Source: Helichrysum umbraculigerum
Lineage: Eukaryota; Streptophyta; Magnoliopsida; Asterales; Asteraceae
NCBI GenBank assembly: GCA_949592205.1
Contig: CATIUR010000005.1
Span: 31,184,179 to 31,248,178 of the forward strand
Length of the DNA: 64,000 bases
Direction of reading: 5' to 3'
The translations under genes and the position numbers were made by a program. Of this stretch, positions 35,478-48,022 are shown piece by piece. The notes under the pieces were generated by a model. That model had not been told where the DNA came from, did not search any database, and worked only from the letters and a program-made list of their open reading frames with translations. Each line of letters starts with the position of its first letter. Positions within the stretch are counted from its first letter, which is position 1.

Positions 35478-37813
35478 TGTGACACCCCCAAATTTAATGA
35501 TTTGCGGAAGCTTGATTTGGGTGTCACTAATCAATATACAAAGCACAAGATATAATGAACGACCACTATATGCGTCGTTTTAAACTTGTATAGATAAAGT
35601 AAATGTTTACATCAAAATATAGTTACATTAGCTCGATTCCTGAAATTTGAGAGATTACATAGCATAATTACTTTTACAAAATATAATAATGCAGTCCAAT
35701 CTCTACTTGTATGTATGCTGACTCGAGCTAATAATTCCTGCTTGTGCAGCCAAACTACTGCTGGGTACCTGTGATAAATACTAAAATGGGTCAGCAAAAA
35801 CGCTGGTGAGCTCACAGGTTTGTATGTCAATGTATAGTTGTCAGAACCGCAAGATTTATATTGAATTTAAAATGCAATTAAGCAAAATAAAAGTTATACT
35901 GTCCATGAGCACATAGTCTGAGCTTAACTTGATTTGTCAGGCCCAATTAAGGAAACCTAATTTGAAATGCCTCCTACGAGTGCCTAATCAACACTCGTCT
36001 TCCCAAATGCTAATACATCCGTTTGACCGGTTAGTGCGTGCTAACCCGGATGAGGATTGTCAATCCCATATGATATCATATACTAACATTCACGCTATAA
36101 AATACTAGAGACTATGCTTATGGAGGACTTTAAATTGATTAGCTTGAAACTCATGTAGTATTTGAAGTTTGTCACTTGCGTTCTACTTGTAAAACAAAAT
36201 CGAGTAGTAATATCACACCCCTAGTAAAAGTAGTGAAAATGGGGCCATGAAACTCACCTGAGTCTTGGAATGTTAAGCAATTAAACTTGAAGTAATTAGC
36301 AGTGTGTTGGTGTCCAAAGACTTGAAACCTGAATGTGTCCACGACACTTGAATTGTTATTAATTGTATTGGTATCTCGAAAGACTACCATTGAAATTGTT
36401 TGTCTAACTTAATGTCCAAATTACCCCGATTTGGTTGATTGTATTGTTACAAGTTACTACGACTTGTTTGATTGAATTGACACAAGTTACAACGACTTGT
36501 TTGAATAAATTATCTAAGTTACTATGACTTAGTTGATTCAATTGTGTATTTGAAAATGTGTACGGCCCGTTGGTGATTTAGTTGAAATAATAATAATTCT
36601 AAAATGTTGACTTTGCTACAGTATTGCTACAGTAAATTTGACTTTTTTGAACAGTAACTTTGACTTCAAAATTTTGAGGTTTGAAGATTCTGTTTTGTGC
36701 GACGTAGGGTGCTACGTCGCAGATCCGGACTGCGACGTTGGGCATGACGTCGCTATGTGCGACTTTCGCAATTTAATGCGACGTTGTACGTGACGTCGCT
36801 ATAGGCGACGTAGTTGATTTCTGCGACGTAAGGGTCTGCGTCGCTAAGTGCGACGTTGGGGTTATAGTGCGACGTAGGTCGCTGCGTCGCTATATGCGAC
36901 GTTAGGGATATAGTGCGACGTAGGTCGCTACGTCGCATTTGCTCCAGGCCAAATGCGACGTACGGAGTCTGATCGGAGTTTCAACTCCAAAAACGCGTTT
37001 TCCGGCCATCGATCGGCATAATATTTTTACCCAACCCATTTTAGGACATTACAAGGTTATACAAACAACTAGCAAGTTATAAAACTTAAAAACGAGAGTT
37101 TTTCGGAGTTGTGTCAGAAACTTACAAATCGCCGAAATGAAATTCCGGAAAGATAGAAGTGTAGATCGTCGCGTGGTGGTCGTTTATTTCCAAAGGGGCT
37201 TGAAGATCCGAAGTCGTTTAGGGCGTTTATTTTGTGATTTTTGTTGATTTTGGTTGGTGGTTTTTGAGATGAAAGAAAAGGAAGAGAGAGAGAAAGTAAA
37301 TGAGAATGAAAGAAAGTGGGTGGAAGTGGGAGGTTAAATCCCCACTTTCGCCCCGCGTTCCCGCTCCGTGCGGTGTTCGTTTGCTCCGTCATTTAAACGT
37401 TAAATAATTATTTTAAATATTAATTGGTACATTTTAAAATACAAATTATCACGCTATATTTTATTTAAATATTTTACTAATCACTTTATATTTGAATTAT
37501 AAAAACGTAAGTTAATTTGTTTGCGCGTTTTACATTTTAAATTTGGTAACTTTCTGATTGTACGGTACGAATGAATACGAAGTATTATAATAAGGATACT
37601 TTTGACATAAAGCGTTATTAAATAAAAGTTGGTCACCAACGTCCGTATTTATTGTATCGAAATTCATTCGATTTAAAGCTCGTGCGATTTAAACAAACCG
37701 CATAATTGTAGATATATATTCAACAATATATATAATAGTTGATACATTAATTAGCCTAACACAGAACTAATTACATGTATTAAAACTTTATTAGGCACTA
37801 AAGTATAGTCCTA
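35478..37813 (-). repeat. 5' LTR of C (right copy), terminal 17 bases missing
   Basis: Identical to the left LTR except for about three transitions, until it stops after AAGTATAGTCCTA. A's gag frame begins in the next base. The GCGACGT array is at 36697-36965. Confidence 0.9.
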
Positions 37814-40800
37814 TTTATTCGCATGTTGCTACTACTACCCCTCCCATTACTGCTTCTACTCGGATTCCGGTTACTTTTCCTCATGTTTCACAACAACAGC
37901 AGCAGGGTTATGATTTTCAGTCGTCAATGCCGTTTCCTTCATTTGGATCGACTGGTTATCAGGCACATTTGTTTTCACCCTTTCAGGCGTCAAAGAAGGG
38001 ATGTTCTCTTAAAACCTTCATGTCTAGTAAATCATCCTCTTACTCTGGAAGTCCTGATCCTACGGTTACCTTAGACTGGTTGCGTGACGTGGAAAGAAAG
38101 TTAGAGGTTTGTCACTGTGATGAGGAAGACAAGGTTCCATATGCTATCCAATTATTGAAATGTGAAGCTATGTCTTGGTGGGATTCGATAACTGCTCATT
38201 TTACTCCACAACAAAAGAGTTCCATTAGGTGGCAGGATTTTCATGCCGAGGTATGCAAGCAGTTCTGTTCAGAATATAATCTTGATCGTGTCAGACAGGA
38301 ATTTATGGATTTACGGAAGACTGATGAGATGTCAATCGATGAACTTATCCGGCAATTTTCTGAGAAGTTAAGATTTGTGCAACAGTGGGTCCCGACTGAA
38401 AGAAATAAGATTAGTCATTTTGTGAAAACCTTACCACCAGATTACCGTACCACTGTGCGATTAGCTAGTAGTATTTCTCAGGCTTTTGAGTGGGCACGAT
38501 CTGCGGATAGTGATTTCATGGCTAGGAAATTGCTAAATAAGGAGAAGTATGCACAGAAATCGAAAGGTGATTCTTCCGGTAAGGGAAAACAAAGATGGCA
38601 ACCTTCTCAAGCAAACAAGAAAACTAGTTATGGTGGTGTTCCGATGGATAATTCGTACTGTGCAAGATGTCGATCAAAACATACCGGACCTTGTTCTATT
38701 CGGACATCTAGGTGTATGAAATGTGGAGTGTTGGGTCATAATGCGAGTGATTGTACTTATCCAAATAATGTGTGTTGGACATGTCATAAAGAAGGACATC
38801 GAGCGGGTGATTGTCCTGATGCAAGGAAGTAGGGTACGGGTGCGGCTAGAGGTTCCTCATCTTCTGGTCAGAAAAGGAAGAATCCACCAGCTGCTACGGG
38901 TCGAGCTTTTCGAATGACCGTGGATGATGCTGTGCTTATTGATGACGTGATTACTGGTACTTTCCTTGTTAACTCTGTACCAGCTCGTGTAATATTTGAT
39001 TCTGGAGCAAATTGCTCGTTTATATCTGTGCAATTTTGTGATAAACTGAAATTGATGCCCTCTGTGATTTCTAATCCCTTAGAAGTTGAGGTAGCTGATG
39101 GTAAGACAGTTCCTGTTACCACATCGGTAGCCGGAGCTAGTATACAAATAGATGATCATGAATTTCCAGTTTCTTTCCTATTGATGCAAATCCCTAGTTT
39201 TGATGTTGTTCTTGGTATGGATTGGCTGAGTAAAAAAAAAGCCGACATCTCTTGTCATAAAAAGTTGATAAAATTCCCAGTTTCCAGTCAATCATATGTG
39301 GTAGCGCGTGGGGAACGTACGAAGAGTAGTATTCCGGTAATATCTATGATGAAGGCTAGGAAGTCCTTAGTTAAGGGTTGTGAATCCTTTGTGGCCTATG
39401 TAGTAGATGTTAAACTAGAAAAGAAATCCATTTCTGATATTCGGGTGGTTTCTGAATATTCAGACGTGTTCCCGGATGAATTGCCTGGCCTTCCCCCTGT
39501 AAGAGATGTAGAATACCAAATTGATTTAATTCCTGGTTCGTCTCCTGTAGCTAAGGCTCCTTATAGATTAGCTCCTTCCGAAATTCGTGAAATGATGGGG
39601 CAAATTCAGGAATTGTTAGATAAAGGATTTATTAGGCCGAGTTCATCGCCGTGGGGTGCTCCCGTGTTATTTGTGAAGAAGAAAGATGGTACTCTCCATA
39701 TGTGCATCGATTATCGGGAATTAAATAAGAGGACGGTGAAGAACAAATACCCGTTGCCCAGAATTGATGAATTGTTTCATCAATTACAAGGATCCTCATA
39801 TTTTTCAAAAATTGATTTGAGATCGGGATATCATCAAGTCCGAGTTCGTGAGGAAGATATTTCTAAAACCGCTTTTCGCATGAGGTATGGTCACTATGAG
39901 TTTTTGGTTATGCCGTTTGGGTTCACGAATGCTCCTGCAATCTTTATGGATTTAATGAATCGGGTGTGTCGTCCCTATCTTGATCAGTTTGTGATTGTGT
40001 TTAACGACGATATTTTAATTTATTCCAAGTCTGAAGCGGATCATGAAATGCATCTGAGATTGATACTTGAAACATTGAAAAGAGAGCAGCTTTATGCAAA
40101 GTTTTCGAAATGTGAGTTTTGGTTGCGTGAGGTGCAGTTTTTGGGACATATCATTTGTAAAGACGGGGTTAGAGTGGATCCGTCTAAAGTGAAAGCTGTT
40201 ATGAATTGGAATGCGCCTAAGTCTCCTTCAGAAATTAAGAGTTTCCTTGGATTAGCAGGATACTACCGAAAGTTTATCAAAGATTTTTCCAAAATTGCGA
40301 GTTCATTGACTAAGTTAACTCGGAAGGATGTGAAATTTCAGTGGACCGAACTACAAGAGGCAGCTTTTCAGTCATTAAAGCAATTATTGTGTCAAGCCCC
40401 GATTTTGTCGTTACCTGATGGGTCGGATGATTTCATTGTATATTGTGATGCATCGCATACCGGGTTAGGTGGTGTTTTAATGCAAAGAGATCGCGTAATT
40501 GCGTATGCTTCTAGACAGCTTAAACCACATGAAAAGAATTATCCGACACATGATTTGGAGCTTGCGGCTGTAATTTTTGCCTTGAAGATTTGGAGACATT
40601 ATTTGTATGGTACGAAATGTGTAATTTGCACTGATCATAAAAGTCTTCAGTACATGTTTTCGCAAAAAGAATTGAATATGCGTCAGAGGCGGTGGTTAGA
40701 ATTGATTAAAGATTATGATTGCGAGATCCGTTATCACCCGGGTAAAGCTAATGTGGTTGCGGATGCATTGAGTCAAAATATATCTAGTGACCAGATTTGT

Positions 40801-42264
40801 TTCATGCGATTAGAGGTGTCCTCTGATTTGATTTCTCAGATAAGAGTCGCACAGATTGAAGCTTTACTGGATGTTAATTTGAAATCCGAGATCATGTTGA
40901 AACGAAAGGATTTGTTAGTTGATGATTCACGTGGGTTAAAAACTTTTCAATCTCGGGTTTGGGTCCCATTAATTGGTGGACTTCGTGAGTTGATTTTGAC
41001 GGAGGTTCATAAATCAAGATTATCTATTCATCCTGGTAGCACAAAAATGTATAATGATTTGAAACCTCTTTATTGGTGGCCAACTATGAAAACGGATGTA
41101 GCAAGATTTGTGGAATCATGTCATATTTGTTCCCAAGTAAAAGCCGAGCATCAAAAGCCTTATGGTTTGTTGAAACAATTGGAAATACCCGAGTGGAAAT
41201 GGGAACACATCACTATGGATTTTGTCACCAAGTTACCGCGTACGCAGAAAGGCAATGATATGATTTGGGTTATAGTTGATCGTTTAACTAAAAGCGCCCA
41301 TTTTCTTGCGACCAGTGAAACCGCTTCTTTGACCCGTTTGGCTCAATTGTATATTAATGAAATTGTATCGAGGCACGGAATTCCATTATCTATTGTGTCA
41401 TATCGAGATTCTAGGTTTGTGTCAGGTTTTTGGCAGAATCTTCAGAAAGAGTTAGGTACCCGAGTTAATCTTAGTACTGCATATCATCCTCAGACCGATG
41501 GACAGTCAGAAAGAACCATTCAGACTTTTGAGGATATGTTGAGGGCGTGTATTTTGGAGTATGGGGGTTCGTGGGACTCTCACCTACCTTTGGTGGAGTT
41601 TGCGTATAATAATTCGTATCATTCTAGCATTGGCATGCCGCCATATGAAATGTTGTACGGACGTCGTTGTCGAACGCCGACTTGTTGGTTAGAGGCTGGG
41701 GAGAAACAGTTTGCGGGTCCCGATATTGTTCAGATTACGGCCGATAAAGTTGCTATAGCTCGCGAGAAATTGAAATCCGCCAGAGATAGGCAGAAACAAT
41801 ATGCTGATTCGCGTCGTCGACCTGTGAATTTTGTCGAAGGTGAATTGGTTTATTTGAAAGTGTCACCTTGGAAGGGTGTAATTCGTTTTGGTAAGCGTGG
41901 GAAATTGGCTCCGAGATTTATAGGTCCATTCAAAATTCGCCAAGTAGTTAATGATCAAACGGTTGCCTTAGATCTTCCTTCTGAATTAAGTGGTATTCAC
42001 GACACATTTAATGTTTGTTATTTGCGGAAATGTAATGTGGAGGATCCAACCCAAATCCTTCCGTTACAAGATCTTAGAGTTGACCAAGGTCAGAAATTAG
42101 TAGAAGAGCCCATTGAGTTAGTTGATAGAAAAGTGACTAAATTACGCAAGAAGGAGATACCTATGGTTCTAGTGAAATGAAAACATAGTTTGGGAGAAAA
42201 TCTTACTTGGGAGACCGAGTCGAGTATGAGGGCCCGTTACCCTAGTTTGTTCGAGTCTAGTTAG
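37814..42264 (+). pseudogene. Gag-Pol polyprotein of A, 5'-truncated with two nonsense codons
   Basis: One continuous frame. It is already open at the C junction (Q-rich stretch before Met 37927), so the gag N-terminus is deleted. TAG at 38830-38832 separates gag (CCHC knuckles CMKCGVLGHNASDC and CWTCHKEGHRAGDC) from protease (DSGANCS). Pol then runs to TGA at 42178-42180, after which the frame continues through the chromodomain-like end to TAG at 42262-42264. Both stops fit single transitions. RT reads VFNDDIL, so the Asp pair is kept (40006-40011) but the usual Ile is Asn. Integrase reads VSYRDSRF, with Tyr in place of the second catalytic Asp (codon 41401-41403). RNase H is followed by LSQN where relatives have LSRK. 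The protein is dead as written. Confidence 0.92.
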
Positions 42265-42282
42265 ATTTCGGGGACGAAATCT

Positions 42283-42299
42283 TTTAAGGAGGGAAGATT
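42283..42299 (+). other. Polypurine tract of A
   Basis: TTAAGGAGGGAAGATT immediately before the 3' LTR. Confidence 0.7.
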
Positions 42300-44228
42300 T
42301 GTAACACCCTGAAATTGGGCCCAGTAGAATCAGGTATTTCTTTAGATTTAAATACGTACATTTAATTGTTAAATATGTTTGATTGTGAAATCAATAGGTA
42401 AATAAGTCTCAGGAGATATTGTGACTAGTAAAATATTATTTGTTTTAAATAATCTTAGACGACGGTAAAATAAAATAATTTTCTCGCAATTAGTATTTAG
42501 GTTCCAGACAATAGATCAAAAGAGGGGTATAATATGTTACTATAACTCAAATGGGACGGTTTAATAAAAAAAGAGAGGTCGATCATATTTTCCCCAATTC
42601 TCATTTTTCACCTAGTTTTTTTTTACCTAATCAAAAACCTAGCTAAAATCCTTATCAAATCAAAAGCTAGTATCAAATTGATTGAAGATTGAAGCTTGAA
42701 TCCTTGTTAAGATCATCATCCTCATCTCTTTTTGTGTTCTTCATCTTGTAAGTTACATTTTATATATTATGAGTTTTAAGCAAATTATTGATTATTATGA
42801 TTTGAAGCTTGATGAGCTAAATAGATGTTGTATATCGATTTGATGATGATGATTGAACTTCTTGTACTCGATTTCATGATAAAACATGATAGATTTCTTG
42901 AGTTTTGAAGTTAGAATATGAGATTAGTTAGGTATTTGTGGTTTGAATGATTTGTGTGATTAGATGAATGAAATTATGTTATATGATGTTATTAGATGTT
43001 ATAATAGCTTAATATTGGTAAATTTTCGAGTATAAAACTGAGTTTGGTCGATTTTGTGGTTTTTGGTTCGAGTTTAAATGTGCAGGAAAACCTGCAATTT
43101 TCGTGCAGGTCTTTAACGGGAATCCGGACGTATTCCCGGGAATACGGCGGATTCCCTGGCGTATTCAAGAACGTATTGCTTAATTTAAGTTCTGAATTGG
43201 AAATTGATCGGGAATACGGCGTATTCATCTGAATCCGGCCGGATTCAAGTGAATACGGACGTATTCAAGGGAATCCGGGCGGATTCCCACTGCAGATCAA
43301 TGCGTTATCTTTTTACTAATTATGATTATATATCTATGTATGTATTGTATCTATTATATAATACATGTTGGATTAGTAAAAATATGAGTATGTGAAATGA
43401 TTGTTTTCTTAACAATGTGCATTTTAATTAAGTTACTAATTCGAGTGTTTTAATGTGATTTCAGACAAGGCGAAGACTCAGTGAATTTAGTCACTTGAGT
43501 AACTGAAGTTAAAGTGGACAGGTGAGTGGACTTTGATCTCTCGCTATGTTTGGTGATCACTTATGTGGTTACTTCAAATGTTATTTGTGCATTCTTGTGT
43601 TACGGCATATTGTGAACTAGAAGCAAGTGTTAAGAAACCTTTTGGTGATTGTGTTAGAGAGGTCAATCTTGTTGGACGTTTTGCTACAGGTTAGTCAACA
43701 CGAGAGTTGTGAACATGTGTTGTGAATAGAGCTTGTGTTGACTAAAGGTAGCAAACCGTTATCGGTTAACCACTGTATTGGCCTGCAGTTGGTGTAAGAG
43801 TCGCTTGGTGGGCCACCGCGGCTGAGGGTGCCACTAGGGCCACCGATCCTCTAGTGATGTTGAGTCAAAGTGTTAATTGTTGTAGACTCATAGTGTTAAA
43901 CTAAGTGTAGTGTTAGTGATGAGTTAATTCACTTAGCTTCGTGCTAATCCCTCGTTGTTTACTCCTTGCAGGTTAATACATATTTTGTTAGGGCGGATCT
44001 CGGAGTAAATTGAAGGAGTGTTCGACAATGATAGAACTCTGATGACTTTTGTATTACTTTAAATGTTTGTTAAAGTAACGCCCATCTAATTTGTGTAGTT
44101 ATATAACGAAGTACTTATGTAAATGAATATATATATATTTCGGTTAATCCAGGGCTATATATATATATGGGATATTGCTTCCGCGATGTTTTAAAAAAAA
44201 AAAATGTGATCTAAATTGGGGCATTATA
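42300..44228 (+). repeat. 3' LTR of A
   Basis: 1929 bp, complete. Putative leader sites: donor-like CTT/GTAAGT (42748), acceptor-like GATTTCAG (43464), donor-like ACAG/GTGAGT (43522), acceptor-like CTCCTTGCAG (43971). The GAATACGG array at 43117-43290 lies in the first interval. Confidence 0.9.
43117..43290. repeat. GAATACGG/GAATCCGG word array, 3' LTR of A
   Basis: Same words and order as 24828-25000. Several are arranged as inverted pairs such as GAATCCGGCCGGATTC. Confidence 0.88.
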
Positions 44229-45161
44229 CGACAACATTATGAGTATTTTAGCAAAAACGTATTAAACGCGAACCAAATAATTTAAATATCTCGACAAATG
44301 TTTTTATAATTAATTTCAAGGTATTTTTATCAAAATACCCCAGTCACATTTTAAAAATATAACTGTTTGGTTAAGTACTAAAAACGAACGATTAACCAAT
44401 TAGGACACGGAGTAAATGTAACACCCCCAAATTCGTCGGTTTTGTTTAGCGGAAGCATTTGGTTAAGCATGGGGGTGCCACGTCAACATTATACATGCAT
44501 ACGTATCAGAGCTTATGATTACAACAGAACATATATATTAAGATGCCAAGAGTAATAGGTACAAAGTTTACGATTCATCGAATCGTATAAGTAGTTAAGT
44601 TGTACAAAAGTGGATTTCGTAAATATGACTAAACAGTTTTAGTTATACAAAAGAAATCCATATGTTTCAAAAAGTTGGCATCCTAAATCTTCAAGGGTTG
44701 CCTAGATTTCCAGTTGTGCAGGCGGTCCTTACATGTGCAGCTAATTCCCTGAAAAAAACATAGTAAAAGTCAACAACGAGGTTGAGTGAATTCACAGGTT
44801 TTATGTTTGCAAGTACAGTTGGTAACCAACTTGTTGTTTATACAGTATCGTTGGGATGTCACCCAAAAGTGTAATTCGTAAAACCAAACACGTTTCCAAA
44901 TAGTTGTTTGTAGGAAAGTTCGTATCCTAGTAGTTGTAGGAAAGCAGTATCCTATTTCCAAGTATGTTCTGTAGGAATATACGTATCCTAGTATTAGGTA
45001 TGTTTCGTTGAGATGTTGCCCAAAAGTATAATTCAAGTTATAGTAGGAATGTAGGTATCCTAATCGTTGGGTGGGTCCATGTCAGTAGGAACCCAGTGCC
45101 CATGTCAGTAGGGGCTTTTCATCAGTTTAATAACAATAGTAGACCATGTTCGCAGGATCTC

Positions 45162-45359
45162 GTGCCCATGTCAGAAGGGACTTTTCAACAGTCAGTGCCC
45201 ATGTCAGTAGGGACTTTTTAATAGTTTGTGCCCATGTCAGTAGGGACTTTTCAACAGTTAGTGCCCATGTCAGTAGGGACTTTTCAATAGTTTGTGCCCA
45301 TGTCAGTAGGGACTTTTCAGTTACTTGTGCCCATGTCAGTAGGGAATTTTTAATAGTTC
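45162..45359. repeat. 33-bp minisatellite in G
   Basis: Six units of exactly 33 bases, each beginning GTGCCCATGTCAG and continuing TAGGGACTTTTCAA with slight changes. A diverged unit lies upstream near 45092. Because 33 is a multiple of three the tract stays open in one frame, which does not by itself indicate coding. Confidence 0.92.
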
Positions 45360-45930
45360 AATCAGTTAAGTAAATAGTGTTGCTGGTCGTTCTCCAGCGT
45401 TTTCGAAACTGTACCGGTCGTTCTCCGGTTTATCAAGTATAGTTAATCCCGTTTGTAATGGTTTGTCGTATGAAAACGTTATTTCATAAACATTAGTTGT
45501 GTAACAGTTTAACAGTTTCAATATACTCTAATCGTTCGAGTAAAACCAGTATACAATCATGTATGTAAAAGCGTTTGACTATGTTTTCCACCCCTGTTCA
45601 AAGCAGTTAAAACAGTAAATGTATGGGCTGTGAACTCACCTGTTGTGTTAAGTTGCGTGCGAGTGCTAGCAAACCTAAGCCCAAGTACAGTCCGAAATCT
45701 CCTAACGTCCTAAACGTATGAGATTTAATAAGTATGTGGATGTCTAAGCTAATCATCCATGCTAGTGTTCGTACAACCAAGTTATGTCCAAAGTGTTTGT
45801 TAAACGTTTAAGTTTGTACTTCGTTGTTTGTGAAACTGTATACGACTCGTTGGTAACGGTTTGTAATAATAACCTTTGAAAGCGTTTATCATTTTCATTC
45901 CTTTTGAGTTTCATAAAGTACGGAATTGTG

Positions 45931-46014
45931 TACGGGGGTCCGGGGGCAGCGCCCCTGGTAGCGGGGTCCAAGGGGCAGAGCCCCTGGTTGGGGTCGAGCT
46001 GCCAAGTCAGCTTG
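45931..46014. repeat. GC-rich hairpin cassette in G
   Basis: GGGGGTCCGGGGGCAGCGCC followed by GGGGTCC and GGGGCAGAGCCCC units; near-identical to part of 24041-24150 in B. Confidence 0.8.
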
Positions 46015-46141
46015 GAAAATTTTTATTTACACTATGTTGCTGTAGTAAAAACGCCTTCGAAATCCAAATTTGGAGTAAATTCAAGGGGTAAAATCTTAGT
46101 CCCAACACTTAGTAAAAATCTGAGTTTTCTAGATTCTGATT

Positions 46142-46410
46142 TGTGCGACGTTAGGTGCGACGTCGCAGGTCATGACTGCGACGTTGAGCATGACGTCGCT
46201 AAGTGCGACGTTCGCAAGTTAATGCGACGTTAGTTGTTATGTCGCTACATGCGACGTTGTTCGTTACTGCGACGTAGGAGTCGGCGTCGCTATGTGCGAC
46301 GTTGGCAATGTAATGTGACGTAAAGGCTGACGTCGCACCATGCGACGTCGTGATATGTTTTGCGACGTTGTAGCTGACGTCGCATTTGGCCCAAGCCAGA
46401 TGCGACGTTA
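46142..46410. repeat. GCGACGT word array in G
   Basis: About twenty GCGACGT or ACGTCGC words in both orientations in 270 bases. On the minus strand it lies between a GCGTAAGT donor-like site (46572) and a GTTTAG acceptor-like site (about 45710). Confidence 0.88.
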
Positions 46411-47762
46411 CGGACTGTTCGTGGATCGGTTTGTAAAAATGGGATTTAAGCTTCGATTTGGACATTTCCAGTTGTATAGAACACTAAAACATGTTATATT
46501 AAGTATATTGAATATGAAATCTCAAAGATAACTTCAAAATCTAAAAGTTTACGGAAAATGTCGAGAACTTACGCGGTGTCGGATTTGAAATCCGAGAAGG
46601 TAGAAATGTAGATCGTGGTCTCGTGATCACTTTATTCCAAACGAGTATGGCGATTTATGGCGTTTTTGTGGTAGTTTTTGTGTGATTTGTGTGAGGTTTT
46701 TAGAGAGAAGGTGGAGAGAAAGTGAGAGTAGAGAGAGAGAGAGTAAAAGGTGAGAATGAGGTGGGGATGGTGGGGGTTGGGCCGGTTTTGTTGTTCCAAA
46801 AGGGAGGAGGGACTTTGTCCCACTTTGCGGTATTTTACCCGTGTTTGTTTACCCGATCGTTAATATTACAATATAATAATTAATAAGTTGTTAATTACAT
46901 ATTCTTTTATATTTTTTTTAATTGAGATATTTTATAAAACTAATTTAGTTAAGTATTAAAATTTTAAACTTTGTTTTATTTTAATGGTGTAAAATATACG
47001 TTATTCGTTACGAAATACGTGTAAATATTATCGTCATAATATTTAATTGTTAACGACGTTATTTAATAATTTCGTTTTATTAAATAATTTTTGTTCACCA
47101 ACAGTCGTATATTTTTGTCGCGTTTGTTCCAATTGTTTCGTATGTAATTACATCTAATTACAAATAAGTAATACTACGCGTATTAACTAGTTGGGCTTTG
47201 CTAGACTTACCTCTAAAATGTGTTGTGAATTCACTCAAGTAGGGAATTAGCCTAATAATGCAAGTGATTAACGTTAATAATCGCGATTAATTTTGCGGGG
47301 TGTTACAGTAAATACTGTATTTTGGGAAGTGTTTTCCCTCCTTTCCCTTTCGGAGCCAGCCAACATCACCACCACCACCTCTCCTCTTCTCTTTCATTTT
47401 TACTAAACAAAAACTCACACACAAACTCAAACTCTCTCTAGAAATCTCCACCAATTTTCGGATTCACAAATCGACCCACAAGAATTACATTTTCGGAATC
47501 ACCATTACGAGAGGAACAAGATTAACAAAGGCACCATACTCGTTTTCTTCCCCGTTTGGCTTCGATTTGCAATTGTAAGAAATTTCTAAAAACTTAGATC
47601 TACTCATTTTGATGTAATGTTTTGATGTTATAATGTTTACACAACTTAGTATTGTCCATATGTATGAATAAAACACGATTTTACAGCTTAAAAATATGTT
47701 AGATTTGCGTTTTTGGTCGAAAAATCGCGACAGCCGAAACTTTCTGGGCTGGTGTTCATCTT

Positions 47763-48022
47763 TGCGACACAACTCTTGTGTCGCATGTTGTGTCGCATAA
47801 ACCATATTGTGTCGTATTTTGTGTCGTACCATTATGTCGCACCGTGTGTCGTAAACCAAATACGACACAACCCTTATGTCGCTATTGATTTAGCATTGAA
47901 CGCTTATGCGACACAACCCTTGTGTCGCTAAGCTCTTGTGTCGCTAAGCTCTTGTGTCGCATTCCTATGCGACACAACCCTTGTGTCGCATATCAAATCC
48001 TTGTGTCGCAAATTGTGTCGCA
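47763..48022. repeat. TGCGACACAA word array in LTR F
   Basis: About eighteen TGCGACACAA/TTGTGTCGCA words and near variants (TACGACACAA, TTATGTCGC) in both orientations over 260 bases. At the same place E and D carry a different word, GCGACGT. Confidence 0.88.

Larger units (their letters stand above)
25789..37813 (-). mobile_element. Ty3/gypsy LTR retrotransposon C, right LTR clipped, hosting D
   Basis: Read on the minus strand. The left LTR (25789-28141) starts TGTGACACCC and ends GTTGTCACA. The right LTR (35478-37813) is the same sequence but lacks its last 17 bases. Over about 2330 shared bases I see only three differences, all transitions (near 26108, 26937 and 27426), so C is very young. 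It sits in A's 5' LTR after GTAAC; the matching right-hand target copy is deleted along with part of A. Confidence 0.9.
22107..44228 (+). mobile_element. Ty3/gypsy LTR retrotransposon A (defective), hosting B and C
   Basis: The 5' LTR starts TGTAACACCCTG at 22107 and the 3' LTR ends GGGGCATTATA at 44228. TSD CGACA is at 22102-22106 and 44229-44233. The last bases are TA where CA is expected, one C-to-T change. The 5' LTR is rearranged by B and cut short by C. The 5' LTR end, the primer site and the start of gag are missing between C and the A coding region. LTR copies differ by about a dozen bases over about 1.7 kb, so A is older than C. Confidence 0.9.
44416..47307 (-). mobile_element. Solo LTR G in F
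   Basis: TGTAACACCCCC to GGGGTGTTACA, flanked by GTAAA (44411-44415 and 47308-47312). Length 2892 bp. Its reverse complement shares the leader pattern and several blocks with K. It holds a 33-bp minisatellite, a GC-rich hairpin cassette and a GCGACGT array. Confidence 0.9.

Noticed and set aside
38830..38832. Programmed readthrough between gag and pol in A
   Set aside because: J, C and E have gag-pol as one frame with no stop at this place, and A has another nonsense codon near its end. Decay is simpler.
45146..45373. ORF of 75 codons with repeated AHVSRDF units
   Set aside because: It is the 33-bp minisatellite read in its open frame. There is no initiation context, and the LTR has no other coding sign.
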